Below, one piece after another: positions 39,346-48,094 of a stretch of 64,000 nucleotides of DNA. The notes beneath the pieces were generated by a model. It made no database searches and had not been told where the DNA came from. It saw only the letters and a list, made by a program, of their open reading frames with translations. Source of the stretch: Bacteroidota bacterium (GTDB taxonomy: Bacteria; Bacteroidota; Bacteroidia; Chitinophagales; Chitinophagaceae). Each line of letters begins with the position of its first letter. Positions within the stretch are counted from its first letter, which is position 1. The DNA lies in assembly GCA_016715505.1 (NCBI GenBank), contig JADJZY010000009.1, positions 62,001 through 126,000 of the forward strand, given 5' to 3'. The translations under genes were made by a program, and so were the position numbers.

Positions 39346-39354
39346 AGTAATATT

Positions 39355-39795
39355 TTAAATAAAGTTAGAAATTCCTCCAATTAAAGCGATTAATAAAATA
39401 ATTGAATAAATGGCCAGAATAATGATTGTCATAATACCCATATATCGAAAAGTCCCCTTCAGAAATCTGAGACCTTCATTGAATTCAAGCTGGTCGGCCT
39501 GATCAATCCCTATTCGCAGCTTTTTTGAAAAACGATAAAGCGCAATAACAGGATAAATATAAATAGCAATTACGCCTAAATAAACCAGAATATAAAGCAC
39601 GTAAAATCCACTGAACGCATCATTTACCTGAGATAAACTAAAAAATGAAAAAATCATTAACACCATCAGTAATCCAGATATGACCATGCCTACAATAGCC
39701 AAGAATCTCGCCCACTTGCAGGTCTCTAATAAATAATCACGACTATCCAAATCTATCTGGATTCCAAAAATGCTTTCTTTATTTTGTTCTAACAC
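39355..39795 (-). CDS. DUF5362-type membrane protein (first of three)
   Basis: I propose GTG 39795 (LEQNKESIFGIQIDLDSRDY), because the upstream codons to 39822 are a run of Phe unlike the family. Four helices are visible (CKWARFLAIVGMVISGLLMV, VIALYRFSKK, FRYMGIMTIIILAIYSIILL). The polar loop ADQLEFNEGLRFLKGTF corresponds to the loops of the other two. It is the promoter-proximal gene of the trio. Confidence 0.62.
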   Translation of the reverse strand: MLEQNKESIFGIQIDLDSRDYLLETCKWARFLAIVGMVISGLLMVLMIFSFFSLSQVNDAFSGFYVLYILVYLGVIAIYIYPVIALYRFSKKLRIGIDQADQLEFNEGLRFLKGTFRYMGIMTIIILAIYSIILLIALIGGISNFI

Positions 39796-39854
39796 CCTGT
39801 AAAGAAAGAAAAAAAATAACAAGAACGCAAGAATTCTCTTTCCTCAAAACAGAT

Positions 39855-40019
39855 TGAGACCGTTGCAAAAGTCATTTGGCAAAAAAGTTCAAGGCTTTTT
39901 GAATTTTTAAGCATTGAGTTATCTTGTTGATAATGATATAGTTAAAAATTCAAAGTAACGCAGAAATTTGAAGCCAAATGACTTAGCCATTTATTTTTGA
40001 TCGTTTTGCAACGGTCTCA
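39855..40019. mobile_element. MITE-like 165-bp imperfect palindrome
   Basis: TGAGACCGTTGCAAAA (39855-39870) is repeated inverted as TTTTGCAACGGTCTCA (40004-40019). Adjacent GTCATTTGGC (39871-39880) is repeated inverted as GCCAAATGAC (39973-39982). A nested pair, CTTTTTGAATTTTTAA near 39896 and TTAAAAATTCAAAG near 39942, adds a third arm. No ORF fits inside. Such tips resemble those of Bacteroidota insertion sequences, so a non-autonomous derivative is likely. No target duplication is obvious. It ends five bases beyond the proS stop and may act as a terminator for flanking genes. Confidence 0.72.
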
Positions 40020-40024
40020 GAATA

Positions 40025-41503
40025 TTAATAGGCACGTGCAAAAAGTACCCTTTGTGAACTGGGATTTCCGCTGTAAACACATTTTCCAGCTTCTTGCGTA
40101 TTATTCAGTGGAATACAACGAATGGTGGCTTTGGTCAGTTCCTTTATTTTCTCCTCGGTTTCGGGTGTACCGTCCCAATGTGCCGAAACAAAGCCCGCTT
40201 TTTCGTCTAAAACTTGTTGAAATTGCGCCCAATCGTCAACTGCAGTGATTTGATCATTTCTGAATTGCAGCGCTTTTAGATAAATATTTTGTTGTATTTC
40301 CTCCAATAAGGCAATGAGTTTTTCACTCAATCCTTCTAGAGGCATGGTTTGTTTTTCCTTGGTATCACGCCGGGCTACTTCAGCGACTCCTTGTTCAATA
40401 TCCCTTAACCCCAAAGCCACTCGAACAGGCACTCCCTTCATTTCATACTCTGCAAATTTCCAACCCGGCCGGCTATTATCCGAATCATCGAATTTTACTT
40501 TTACACCGGCAGCTTTCAGGGCCGAAACGATTTCCTGCGCTTTGCTGTCAATCAGGGGTTTACTTTCCGGGCCCTTGTAGATAGGAACCAATACAACCTG
40601 AATGGGTGCTAATTTAGGAGGCAATATTAAACCATCATCATCACTATGCGCCATTACAAGCGCTCCCATGAGGCGCGTGGAAACACCCCATGATGTCGCC
40701 CAAACATATTCAGGTTTATTTTCGCGGTTGACATAGGTGACATCGAAGGCTTTGGCAAAATTTTGTCCCAGAAAATGAGACGTTCCTGCTTGCAAGGCTT
40801 TTCCATCCTGCATCAAAGCTTCAATACAATAAGTTTCATCGGCACCTGCAAAACGTTCATTGGCGGTTTTTATTCCTTTCACAACGGGTAAGGCCATCCA
40901 CTCCTCTGCAAAACGGGCATATACTTCCAGCATTTGCTCTGTTTCAGTGATTGCTTCTTCTTTCGTAGCATGAGCAGTATGCCCTTCCTGCCATAAAAAT
41001 TCAGCCGTACGTAAAAATAAACGCGTCCGCATTTCCCATCGAACCACATTCGCCCATTGATTCACTAAAATGGGTAAATCACGATAAGATTGAATCCAAC
41101 CTTTATAGGTATTCCATATGATAGCCTCAGATGTTGGACGAACCACAAGTTCCTCTTCCAGTTTTGCTTCAGGGTCTACCATGAGTTTGCCGGGATTATC
41201 CGGATCCGTTTTAAGGCGGTAATGTGTAACCACAGCGCATTCCTTGGCAAAACCTTCGGCATTTTTTTCTTCTGCTTCAAATAAACTTTTGGGAATAAAA
41301 ATGGGGAAGTAAGCGTTAACATGGCCGGTATCCTTGAACATTTTATCCAATACATCCCGCATATTCTCCCAAATAGCGTAACCATAGGGTTTGATGACCA
41401 TACAACCCCGAACTGCACTATAGTCGGCCAATCCTGATTTTAATACGAGGTCATTATACCACTGACTGTAATCTTCACTTCTTGAAGTTATTTCCTTGCT
41501 CAT
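40025..41503 (-). CDS. proS: prolyl-tRNA synthetase (eukaryote/archaea-like form)
   Basis: ProS charges tRNA-Pro. Class II motifs are present: [61 protein letters not shown] and [17 protein letters not shown]. The anticodon-binding domain starts near [14 protein letters not shown], and a C-terminal zinc-type extension ends in a Tyr (LFARAY), typical of the short archaeal/eukaryotic-like ProS used by Bacteroidota. At 492 aa it is full length. Its 3' end abuts the MITE. Confidence 0.96.
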   Translation of the reverse strand: MSKEITSRSEDYSQWYNDLVLKSGLADYSAVRGCMVIKPYGYAIWENMRDVLDKMFKDTGHVNAYFPIFIPKSLFEAEEKNAEGFAKECAVVTHYRLKTDPDNPGKLMVDPEAKLEEELVVRPTSEAIIWNTYKGWIQSYRDLPILVNQWANVVRWEMRTRLFLRTAEFLWQEGHTAHATKEEAITETEQMLEVYARFAEEWMALPVVKGIKTANERFAGADETYCIEALMQDGKALQAGTSHFLGQNFAKAFDVTYVNRENKPEYVWATSWGVSTRLMGALVMAHSDDDGLILPPKLAPIQVVLVPIYKGPESKPLIDSKAQEIVSALKAAGVKVKFDDSDNSRPGWKFAEYEMKGVPVRVALGLRDIEQGVAEVARRDTKEKQTMPLEGLSEKLIALLEEIQQNIYLKALQFRNDQITAVDDWAQFQQVLDEKAGFVSAHWDGTPETEEKIKELTKATIRCIPLNNTQEAGKCVYSGNPSSQRVLFARAY

Positions 41504-41769
41504 TGACTAAATTATTTTGATATGGATACTGGGTTCTTCCTGTGGAAAAGGCGCAAAATAAAGCATTCTGGGAGAACAATCATAGCGCATTTATTTAAAT
41601 ACATTTAAATATGATTATCAATCACTTACAGCTATTTATTTCCCATATTTCGAATGAGGGAAAAGTCTTGTTAATTTTTGGTTTTTTGAATGCGATATCA
41701 TTAAACCAAATGCCAAACAAAAGTCAAAAGGGCGTAATTTCGGAATTGTTAACTACAAAATATTTCTCC

Positions 41770-43431
41770 ATGAAAAATTTCCTGCTCTCCGTCCTAGTCA
41801 TTTTAATCGGTTTTAACTTCTCTTCGGAAGCTCAAACCTATGACGATTTGTACTCAAATGGCTCTGAATATTCAAACAGCCAGGGTAGTCAAAATTCTCA
41901 ACAAACAAATCAGAATCGATCCAATCAGGATTATTTGAGTTACGATGCTGAAGATGATGTTCAAAGTAACCAGCGTAGTTATTCATACGATGATGATTAT
42001 ATCGACTTTGACGATGACAGTTATTACTACACGTCAAGAATCCGACGATTCAACCGTCCGTTTTGGAGTTTTGGATATTTCAGCGGATTCTATATGGATC
42101 CTTATTGGTGGGATTGGTCTTTCAATTATCCTTCCTGGTATGTTGGCTGGAATTCAGGTTGGGGTTGGAATGTAGGTTGGAATAATGGATGGGGATGGAA
42201 CAATGGTTGGAATAACGGTTGGGGATGGAATAATGTTTGGAACAACGGATGGAATAATTGCGGTTGGAATAATGGTTGGAATAATGGATGGGGATGGAAC
42301 AACGGCTGGAATAACTGCGGTTGGAACAATGGATGGAATAATGGATGGGGATGGAATAATGGATGGAACAACGGCTGGGGTTGGAATAATGGATGGAATA
42401 ACGGATACAACAATGGTTTCTGGGATGGATTCAATACGGGATATTATTATGGAAATGGTGGCACTCGAACAGGGTATCAATATGGTCCACGCACCAATAC
42501 CAATAGCAATGTAACCTTAAACAGAGATAGAGGCGTTCGCAACAGAGAAATGGAATTCCGCAATGCTTCTAATCAAAATATGCCCATCAATTCTGGTAAT
42601 TCTCAGGTAGATCGTTATGATAATAGTAGCCGTGTTGATCGCTCAAGAAATATTTCGAAAGACCAAAATCCAGGTACCAATCAAAGAGATCGCGTGAATA
42701 CAGAAGTTCCTGTGCGTTCAAACAGTCGAAATATTCCTATGCAAGATCGAAACAAAGATCAGCAAACAGAACCTACAGATCGAATGAATGACCGTCAACG
42801 TGAAATCCAAACGGACAGAAACCGCATCGAAAGAAATCGTCAGATACAAATGCAACGTGAACAAGAAATGAATCGTCAGCAATCTGAGCGTATGAACCAA
42901 CGACAAGAACAGCAACCTGAAAGATCTACTCGCGAACAACGTCAGTTACAGCGTGATCAGGAAATGCAAAATAGAAGCCGAATGGAGAATGATCGTCGCC
43001 AACAAGAAATGCAACGTGAACAACAAAGCAGACAACAGCGAATGAATGACGAACGTCAACAAGAAATGCAGCGTGAACAACAAAGCAGACAACAACGAAT
43101 GAACGATAACCGTCGTCAGCAGGAAATGCAACGCGAGCAATCTGATCGTCGTGAGATGGAAAACCAACGCAACATGGAAAGACAAAGACAAGAAACTAAC
43201 CGACAAGAGCAAATGCAACGTCAGCAACAACAACGTCGTGAGTCTGAAATGCGTGAGCAACGTCAAAGAAGTGAAGAAAATAGTCGCCCGCAACGCGTTG
43301 AACGCTCACAACCACGCATGGAAACACCTCGCTACGAGCGACCTCAACCACGCACAGAGTCTCCTCGCATGTCTTCACCTAGAATGTCTTCACCTGGAAA
43401 TGGTGGTGGAGGCGGAATGAGAAGAAGATAA
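41770..43431 (+). CDS. secreted Trp/Asn/Gly-repeat protein with Arg/Gln/Glu-rich tail
   Basis: I start at ATG 41770 (MKNFLLSVLVILIGF), where a signal peptide ends SSEAQ; the open frame back to 41611 is not signal-like. An acidic Tyr/Asp/Ser region (YSYDDDYIDFDDDSYYY) and an aromatic patch (FYMDPYWWDWSFNYPSWYVG) lead to about 90 residues of GWNNGWGWNN-type repeats, four interrupted by single Cys or Tyr. A Ser/Asn/Arg stretch follows, then about 200 residues of repeats such as RQQEMQREQQSRQQRMND. The end is Pro/Arg/Ser with GGGGG and MRRR. No enzymatic domain is visible. Similar W-rich proteins accompany FadL-like genes in Bacteroidota, by my recollection. Confidence 0.8.
   Translation: MKNFLLSVLVILIGFNFSSEAQTYDDLYSNGSEYSNSQGSQNSQQTNQNRSNQDYLSYDAEDDVQSNQRSYSYDDDYIDFDDDSYYYTSRIRRFNRPFWSFGYFSGFYMDPYWWDWSFNYPSWYVGWNSGWGWNVGWNNGWGWNNGWNNGWGWNNVWNNGWNNCGWNNGWNNGWGWNNGWNNCGWNNGWNNGWGWNNGWNNGWGWNNGWNNGYNNGFWDGFNTGYYYGNGGTRTGYQYGPRTNTNSNVTLNRDRGVRNREMEFRNASNQNMPINSGNSQVDRYDNSSRVDRSRNISKDQNPGTNQRDRVNTEVPVRSNSRNIPMQDRNKDQQTEPTDRMNDRQREIQTDRNRIERNRQIQMQREQEMNRQQSERMNQRQEQQPERSTREQRQLQRDQEMQNRSRMENDRRQQEMQREQQSRQQRMNDERQQEMQREQQSRQQRMNDNRRQQEMQREQSDRREMENQRNMERQRQETNRQEQMQRQQQQRRESEMREQRQRSEENSRPQRVERSQPRMETPRYERPQPRTESPRMSSPRMSSPGNGGGGGMRRR
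42145..42417 (+). repeat. coding tandem repeat (GWNN units)
   Basis: The DNA encodes about 20 variations of GGNTGGAAYAAY in tandem. Units differ mainly at third codon positions, which argues that the protein sequence is selected rather than copied recently. Confidence 0.85.
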
Positions 43432-43448
43432 TCTGAATATTTAATTTC

Positions 43449-43486
43449 AAAGGGAGAGTTCTATCAAATGATTGTTCTCTCCCTTT
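43449..43486 (+). terminator. hairpin after the Trp/Asn repeat gene
   Basis: AAAGGGAGAG (43449-43458) pairs perfectly with CTCTCCCTTT (43477-43486) across an 18-base loop. The T run after it is short, so termination is probable rather than certain. Confidence 0.5.
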
Positions 43487-43621
43487 GTCAATCAGGTGCT
43501 GTTTGAAATATCTCATTATATACTCTAGTTATTATTATTACTATTTTTCTGACTGTTATCACTACTATTCCTTTCAAAAAGTACACGAAGCATTTATTAA
43601 AAATCACATCAAATAATTTAT

Positions 43622-45142
43622 ATGAAACGTATTTTCATCATCTCATTGAGTTCAATCCTCATGTCCTTGGGCGCATCTGCACAAGATGAATTAGATGCCA
43701 TCCGATATGGATTTCAAACCTACCATGGAACGGCAAGAGGCATGAGCATTGGATCTGCGCTTGGCAGTATCGGAGGTGATTTTTCTACTTTATCGGTAAA
43801 CCCTGCAGGATTGGGTGTATACAGAATGAGCGAATTTTCTATTACGCCTTCTTTTCAGGTTGGCTCTAATCAAAGTACGTATTTGGGCAATACCAATAGC
43901 AAAAGTGCATCCAAGTTTAATTTAGGTAGCTTTGGATTGGTATTAACCCGTGCAAAAAAAGGCAATGCTTATAAACGTAGTGGCTGGAAGGCAGCATCCT
44001 TTGGTTTTGGGATGAATAGAATGGCTACCTATAAAAATGAATACACGTATTCTGGCAATAATTTTAACAACTCACTCATTGATCGATATGCCGATGAGTT
44101 CAATGCCTTGGGCGGTTTAAATAATACCACTTTAAGCCAGGTTTCTTATCCCGCCTACGCGGCTTATCAAACCTATTTACTCGACCTCGGAACCGGGGCC
44201 GACAGCAATAAAGCATTTTCCTATGTTCCTTACACCGATGGATTGCTTCAACGCAAATCTGTGGTAGAAAAAGGCCACATTCAGGAGTATACCATCAGTG
44301 TGGGCGGTAATTACATGGAAAAATTGATGCTGGGAGCCACCCTTGGATTACAAACTTTAAAATACGATCGCACCCTCAATTTTAGTGAAGATGACTTAAG
44401 TGGCAGATTGGACAACGAATTTAAATACATGGACTTTGAGGAGCAATTAAGTACTGAAGGGAATGGGGTGAATTTAAAGTTAGGAGCGATATTCAAACCA
44501 ATCAATCAACTTCGATTCGGTATTGCTTTGCATACACCTACCCATATTGAAATGAATGATGCCTCTCAGATATTTATGGAATCGCATACAGATAGTTTAT
44601 TACTTTATAATAATCCCAATGCCAGTGCAATCTCCAATTTCAACCAGGATAGTATTCTACTTTTCAACTATAGTTTAACCACGCCTTATAAAGCCCTCGG
44701 AAGTGTGGCAGTTTTATTCAATCAAAATGGCTTCATTACCGCAGATGTGGAATATGTGGGTTATTCTGCCATGAAGTACAATTATAAAGGATTTGATCAA
44801 CAGGAAGAAGCTGTGAATACAGTCATCAATAATACTTTCAGAAATACCTTAAACTTTCGTGTGGGTGCAGAATTAAAGTTGAATGAGATTGGGATTCGAG
44901 GTGGATTTGCTTATTATGGGAGTCCATATAAAAACAGCAATATTGATGCATCGCGCATGCAATTCAGCGGCGGGGTTGGATATCGGGCCAAACTCTGGTT
45001 TTTGGATTTAGCCTATGTGCACAGTTTAAGATCTTTACAAGAACAGCCTTATACCCTGCAACGCATCAATACAACTGTACCTACCGCATCTACCAATCAA
45101 CGCATTGGAAATGTATTAGTGACTATGGGATGGAAATTTTAA
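43622..45142 (+). CDS. OmpP1/FadL-family outer-membrane transporter
   Basis: A signal peptide ends LGASAQ. The N-terminal plug-like segment matches the family: GFQTYHGTARGMSIGSALGS and GGDFSTLSVNPAGLGVYRMSE. The rest is a 14-strand-type beta-barrel with aromatic girdles and ends in a terminal Phe (VLVTMGWKF). FadL-type proteins take up hydrophobic compounds across the outer membrane. It is downstream of the Trp/Asn-repeat gene in the same direction. Confidence 0.88.
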   Translation: MKRIFIISLSSILMSLGASAQDELDAIRYGFQTYHGTARGMSIGSALGSIGGDFSTLSVNPAGLGVYRMSEFSITPSFQVGSNQSTYLGNTNSKSASKFNLGSFGLVLTRAKKGNAYKRSGWKAASFGFGMNRMATYKNEYTYSGNNFNNSLIDRYADEFNALGGLNNTTLSQVSYPAYAAYQTYLLDLGTGADSNKAFSYVPYTDGLLQRKSVVEKGHIQEYTISVGGNYMEKLMLGATLGLQTLKYDRTLNFSEDDLSGRLDNEFKYMDFEEQLSTEGNGVNLKLGAIFKPINQLRFGIALHTPTHIEMNDASQIFMESHTDSLLLYNNPNASAISNFNQDSILLFNYSLTTPYKALGSVAVLFNQNGFITADVEYVGYSAMKYNYKGFDQQEEAVNTVINNTFRNTLNFRVGAELKLNEIGIRGGFAYYGSPYKNSNIDASRMQFSGGVGYRAKLWFLDLAYVHSLRSLQEQPYTLQRINTTVPTASTNQRIGNVLVTMGWKF

Positions 45143-45193
45143 TCCCTTAAAACCGCAAGAAACGGCATCTGATCATCTTCAGAAAGGGATTGG

Positions 45194-45226
45194 TTGATGT
45201 AAAACAAATATCAGCATGTATCTTCG
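45194..45226 (+). promoter_or_regulatory. rnpB promoter
   Basis: TTG at 45194-45196, then 22 bases, then TATCTTCG at 45219-45226 (one mismatch to TAnnTTTG). The RNA start is about five bases on. Confidence 0.5.
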
Positions 45227-45230
45227 CTTT

Positions 45231-45585
45231 ACTGCAAGCCGGGTTATCGCTCCAGCAATGGGGAGGAAAGTCCGGACAGTATAGAGCGACGTACCACCTA
45301 ACAGATGGTCTCGTAGTAAAATACGGGAAGAAAGTGCCACAGAAAATAACCGTCTCGTCGTTTAAACGGGATAAGGGTGAAAATGTGAGGTAAGAGCTCA
45401 CGGTAGCGGTTGGTAACAGCCGTTATGGGTAAACCTTACGTGCTGAAATGTCAAATAAGTGAACGCCTGAGGGCGGCTCGTCTGATGTTCATGGGTAGAC
45501 AGATAGATTCTATCGGCAACGTTAGAACCAGATAAATGATAACCTCTCTTTCGGGAGAACAGAATCCGGCTTACAGGCTTGCAGT
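45231..45585 (+). ncRNA. rnpB: RNase P RNA (bacterial class A)
   Basis: The universally conserved core GGAGGAAAGTCCGGACA is at about 45264-45280, and the 3' core ACAGAATCCGGCTTACAG is at about 45559-45575. The 5' ACTGCAAGCC (45231-45240) pairs perfectly with GGCTTGCAGT (45576-45585), which defines helix P1 and both ends. The result is about 355 nt, a normal length. A T6 run follows. The RNA is the catalytic part of RNase P, which matures tRNA 5' ends. Confidence 0.95.
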
Positions 45586-45610
45586 ATTTTTTATAGTTTT
45601 TGAATGAAAA

Positions 45611-45641
45611 TTTGTTAAAAATAAATGTTCCATTATATTTG
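45611..45641 (+). promoter_or_regulatory. promoter for tRNA-Val
   Basis: TTTG (45611-45614), 19 bases, then TATATTTG (45634-45641). This is a full match to the Bacteroidota consensus. Confidence 0.75.
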
Positions 45642-45678
45642 CACTCCATTCGGAAAACAATCGTTCTTCAAATCACTC

Positions 45679-45753
45679 GGGAGCATAGCTCAGTTGGTTC
45701 AGAGCATCTGCCTTACAAGCAGAGGGTCCGCGGTTCGAATCCGTGTGCTCCCC
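45679..45753 (+). tRNA. tRNA-Val (TAC)
   Basis: The acceptor stem GGGAGCA/TGCTCCC pairs perfectly. The D arm is AGCTCAGTTGGTTCAGAGC, the anticodon stem TCTGC/GCAGA with loop CTTACAA (anticodon TAC), and the T-arm GGTTCGAATCC. CCA is not encoded. Confidence 0.94.
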
Positions 45754-45757
45754 ACGT

Positions 45758-45798
45758 AAAAAGGGTTTCAAACATACTGTTTGGAACCCTTTTTTTTT
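45758..45798 (+). terminator. terminator after tRNA-Val
   Basis: AAAAAGGGTTTCAAAC pairs with GTTTGGAACCCTTTTT (one G-T pair) and ends in T9. The stretch from here to 45988 holds no convincing gene. Confidence 0.85.
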
Positions 45799-45988
45799 GA
45801 TCATACCGGAACTTTGCCAATCTGAAATGCCAAATCTCAATGACGATTGAGACAAACGACAGTACTCCGGTCAACTGACTCAAAGAATTCTTTTCATCAG
45901 GTTCTTTATGCCCCTTCAGTGATGAAAAAGAAATTAAATTGACTCCTTGTGTTTTAACATGCACAAACCAGAAGATAACATTCAAGGG

Positions 45989-46234
45989 TCATATTTCTGG
46001 ATCGATGTCCACGTTCATGCTTCCTAATTTATACTTTTCGGGTTTTGTTTTGGTTCGTTCAATAATTTGTCTTGCTTCCAAATCAAGTTTAACCGTTTCT
46101 CCATACCATTGAACACCACCTTCAAAATCATCTTTTACTCTGGAATATAATTTTTCCATCAACTCGGTATGTGTAACTTCAAAGTCCATAAGAATTTTTA
46201 ATAAATGCTCTCGAATAAAAATGTATTTATCCAA
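45989..46234 (-). CDS. hypothetical small protein, possibly the tail of a broken gene
   Basis: The frame encodes 81 residues of ordinary composition (IFIREHLLKILMDFEVTHTE, VKDDFEGGVQWYGETVKLD, IIERTKTKPEKYKLGSM) with no signal peptide. The only in-frame start is TTG 46234. The frame is open a little further up (KTNKRIALDKY) to a TAA, so it may be the C-terminus of the overlapping ORF at 46227-46478 after an indel. No family is recognised. Confidence 0.45.
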   Translation of the reverse strand: MDKYIFIREHLLKILMDFEVTHTELMEKLYSRVKDDFEGGVQWYGETVKLDLEARQIIERTKTKPEKYKLGSMNVDIDPEI

Positions 46235-46478
46235 TGCAATTCTTTTGTTTGTCTTTCCTTCTTACGGATGCAATGTTTGAATATATTCTTGTTTCATTAA
46301 AATTCCTTTTAAACCCAAATTTTACAGATGAACACAATCCACGACAAAAACGAATCAGAAAATCAAATACTTCCCAGCTAGTTCTGGACTTAGATAACAT
46401 TAGGGCCCAGATGAATCGGGATGCCTGTATTCTTTCAGTATCATTCAGGTATAAATCTAATTTCAAAACGTCCACCAT
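46227..46478 (-). CDS. hypothetical small protein
   Basis: The 83-residue frame starts MVDVLKLDLYLNDTERIQAS and ends in a basic stretch (SVRRKDKQKNCIG). It overlaps the start of the next ORF by eight bases. The first 45 residues look protein-like and the rest is less convincing. Joined to the downstream ORF it would give one protein of about 160 residues. The 175 bases upstream of it (46479-46653) show no feature. Confidence 0.33.
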   Translation of the reverse strand: MVDVLKLDLYLNDTERIQASRFIWALMLSKSRTSWEVFDFLIRFCRGLCSSVKFGFKRNFNETRIYSNIASVRRKDKQKNCIG

Positions 46479-46653
46479 TTTATAAAGATAATCATCTTAT
46501 CAGATTAGGTATGGCTCATGGACACCGCGCCAGCCGAACTGCATTTGATAAACTAGCACCAGCGGGGGTGTGATTATTTGGTTAAGATAACAGTACGAAA
46601 TTCAAATGTCAAACAGTGGACGAAATACAATGCTTCATAGAACCGGTTACATA

Positions 46654-48072
46654 CTAATCATATTTCCATTGCCTGGCCTCTTGTTCCCGGTGATAAACAT
46701 CTGCTTGTAAACCATACTTCTGATTTAAATGTTTGGCTAAAGCATCGGCACAATATACCGAACGATGCTGCCCACCAGTGCAACCAAAATGAATCATCAG
46801 ATTTTCAAACCCCCTTTTAAGGTAGTCTTCTACAGAAATATCTACAGCTTGAAAAACACCGTCTAAAAACGCTTTGATACGTGTTTTCTCTTCGAGGAAT
46901 TTAATGACATCTTGATCTCTTCCTGTTCTTTTTTTATAGGCTTCAAAACGCCCTGGATTCAACAATCCCCGACAATCAAATACAAATCCTCCACCATTGC
47001 CGCTATCATCCTCTGGGATTCCCTTCTTGTAAGAGAAACTTCCAATTCGGACTTTTAAACGGGTCTGTTCATCTGAAACAGGTATTTCAAATCTTTGTTT
47101 AAATTCCGGTGTGGTGATCCATGTTAGCAAACCTCGTAATTCAGGATATTCATGCATATCATATGTCGACAAGTATGTTTCTAAATTCGATAGCCCTTTA
47201 GGAATACTGGTTTGAAAATGCAATTTTCTTTGTACCAATCCCCTGAAACCATAGGCTCCCATTACTTGTAATAATCGGATGAGTAACACCTTGGGATAAT
47301 CTGCCCGAAAAGCTTCTATCGATTGGTTTTGCTCCATCAAAGCAGCCTCATAGGTTTGTAATAATCCAGACTTCCATTCATCATTCAAATCTGCCTTAGC
47401 CTGCCATAACAAGGAGACCACATCGTAGGCAACCGGGCCCCTCATGCCTCCCTGGAAATCAATAAAGTAAGCTTGGGTATCCTGAATCATGATATTACGT
47501 GATTGGAAATCACGAAACATAAATCCGGATAAAGCACAATCTGAAATACTTTCAGCCAATACCTGAAATTCTTTTTGAAGCGCTATTTTATCGTACGGAA
47601 TTTCATGCAGATCAATAAAATAGTATTTAAAGTATTGCAAATCAGCAAGCACCGCCTCCTCATCAAATTTTTGGGCAGCAAAGCAAAGCTGATAATTAAA
47701 ATCTTTGGCGGCTTCAAGTTGCATTTTTGCTAATTGCTGTAAACTCTTTTCGTAGTAAGATCGCACTTCTTCACCGAGTCCATTTCTCATGCGGTAATCC
47801 AATAAATTTAAATCACCCAAATCCTGTAGGATGTAACATTGTTTATCGGGACTCGTTGCATATACCTCCGGAACTAAAATGCCCTTTGACTTAAAATATT
47901 TTGCAAAGGCAATAAAAGATTCATTCTCTGGAAGATGATGGTTTTCACAAGCAATATAAACGCCCTGTTTACAGAATACCCGATGATAAATTCGTGAAGA
48001 ACCCGCCGCACTTAGCCTCTTGACTTCAAGGATGTTTTGGTCCTTAAAATAGGCTTCAATAAATGGATGCAT
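46654..48072 (-). CDS. aminoglycoside-phosphotransferase-like kinase fused to RapZ C-terminal domain
   Basis: ATG 48072 (MHPFIEAYF) gives 472 residues. Residues 1-330 are an APH-type kinase: an ATP-binding lobe (SAAGSSRIYHRV, ILQDLGDLNLLDY), catalytic loop FMFRDFQSRNIMI with Asp188, and metal-binding YFIDFQGG (202-209). This subtype includes sugar kinases such as AmgK. Residues 340-472 match the RapZ C-terminal domain: FVFDCRGLLNPG, RTGRDQDVIKFLEE, HFGCTGGQHRSVYCADALA and HREQE. In Escherichia coli that domain senses glucosamine-6-phosphate. The fusion hints at amino-sugar or muropeptide metabolism, which is inference. It follows the M28 peptidase gene by 22 bases. A TATATTTG box (48084-48077) sits just before its ATG. 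Confidence 0.85.
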   Translation of the reverse strand: MHPFIEAYFKDQNILEVKRLSAAGSSRIYHRVFCKQGVYIACENHHLPENESFIAFAKYFKSKGILVPEVYATSPDKQCYILQDLGDLNLLDYRMRNGLGEEVRSYYEKSLQQLAKMQLEAAKDFNYQLCFAAQKFDEEAVLADLQYFKYYFIDLHEIPYDKIALQKEFQVLAESISDCALSGFMFRDFQSRNIMIQDTQAYFIDFQGGMRGPVAYDVVSLLWQAKADLNDEWKSGLLQTYEAALMEQNQSIEAFRADYPKVLLIRLLQVMGAYGFRGLVQRKLHFQTSIPKGLSNLETYLSTYDMHEYPELRGLLTWITTPEFKQRFEIPVSDEQTRLKVRIGSFSYKKGIPEDDSGNGGGFVFDCRGLLNPGRFEAYKKRTGRDQDVIKFLEEKTRIKAFLDGVFQAVDISVEDYLKRGFENLMIHFGCTGGQHRSVYCADALAKHLNQKYGLQADVYHREQEARQWKYD

Positions 48073-48094
48073 GTTGCAAATATAAGTTGCTTTA

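Noticed and set aside
41504..41769. Possible riboswitch or long leader before the Trp/Asn-repeat gene
   Set aside because: The 266-base stretch is AT-rich and shows no stable hairpin pattern that I can match to a known class.
42145..42417. CRISPR-like tandem array
   Set aside because: The repeats are coding, there are no unique spacers, and no cas genes are present.
42126..42480. Minus-strand ORFs of Phe/Pro/His or Ile/Pro/Ser repeats
   Set aside because: They are antisense shadows of the GWNN coding repeat.
43526..43575. TTA/TTAC microsatellite-like stretch
   Set aside because: It is short, imperfect and in ordinary AT-rich intergenic DNA.
45801..45988. Minus-strand reading ending in GHKEPDEKNSLSQLTG-like sequence
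   Set aside because: It overlaps the tRNA and terminator and has no start or family support.
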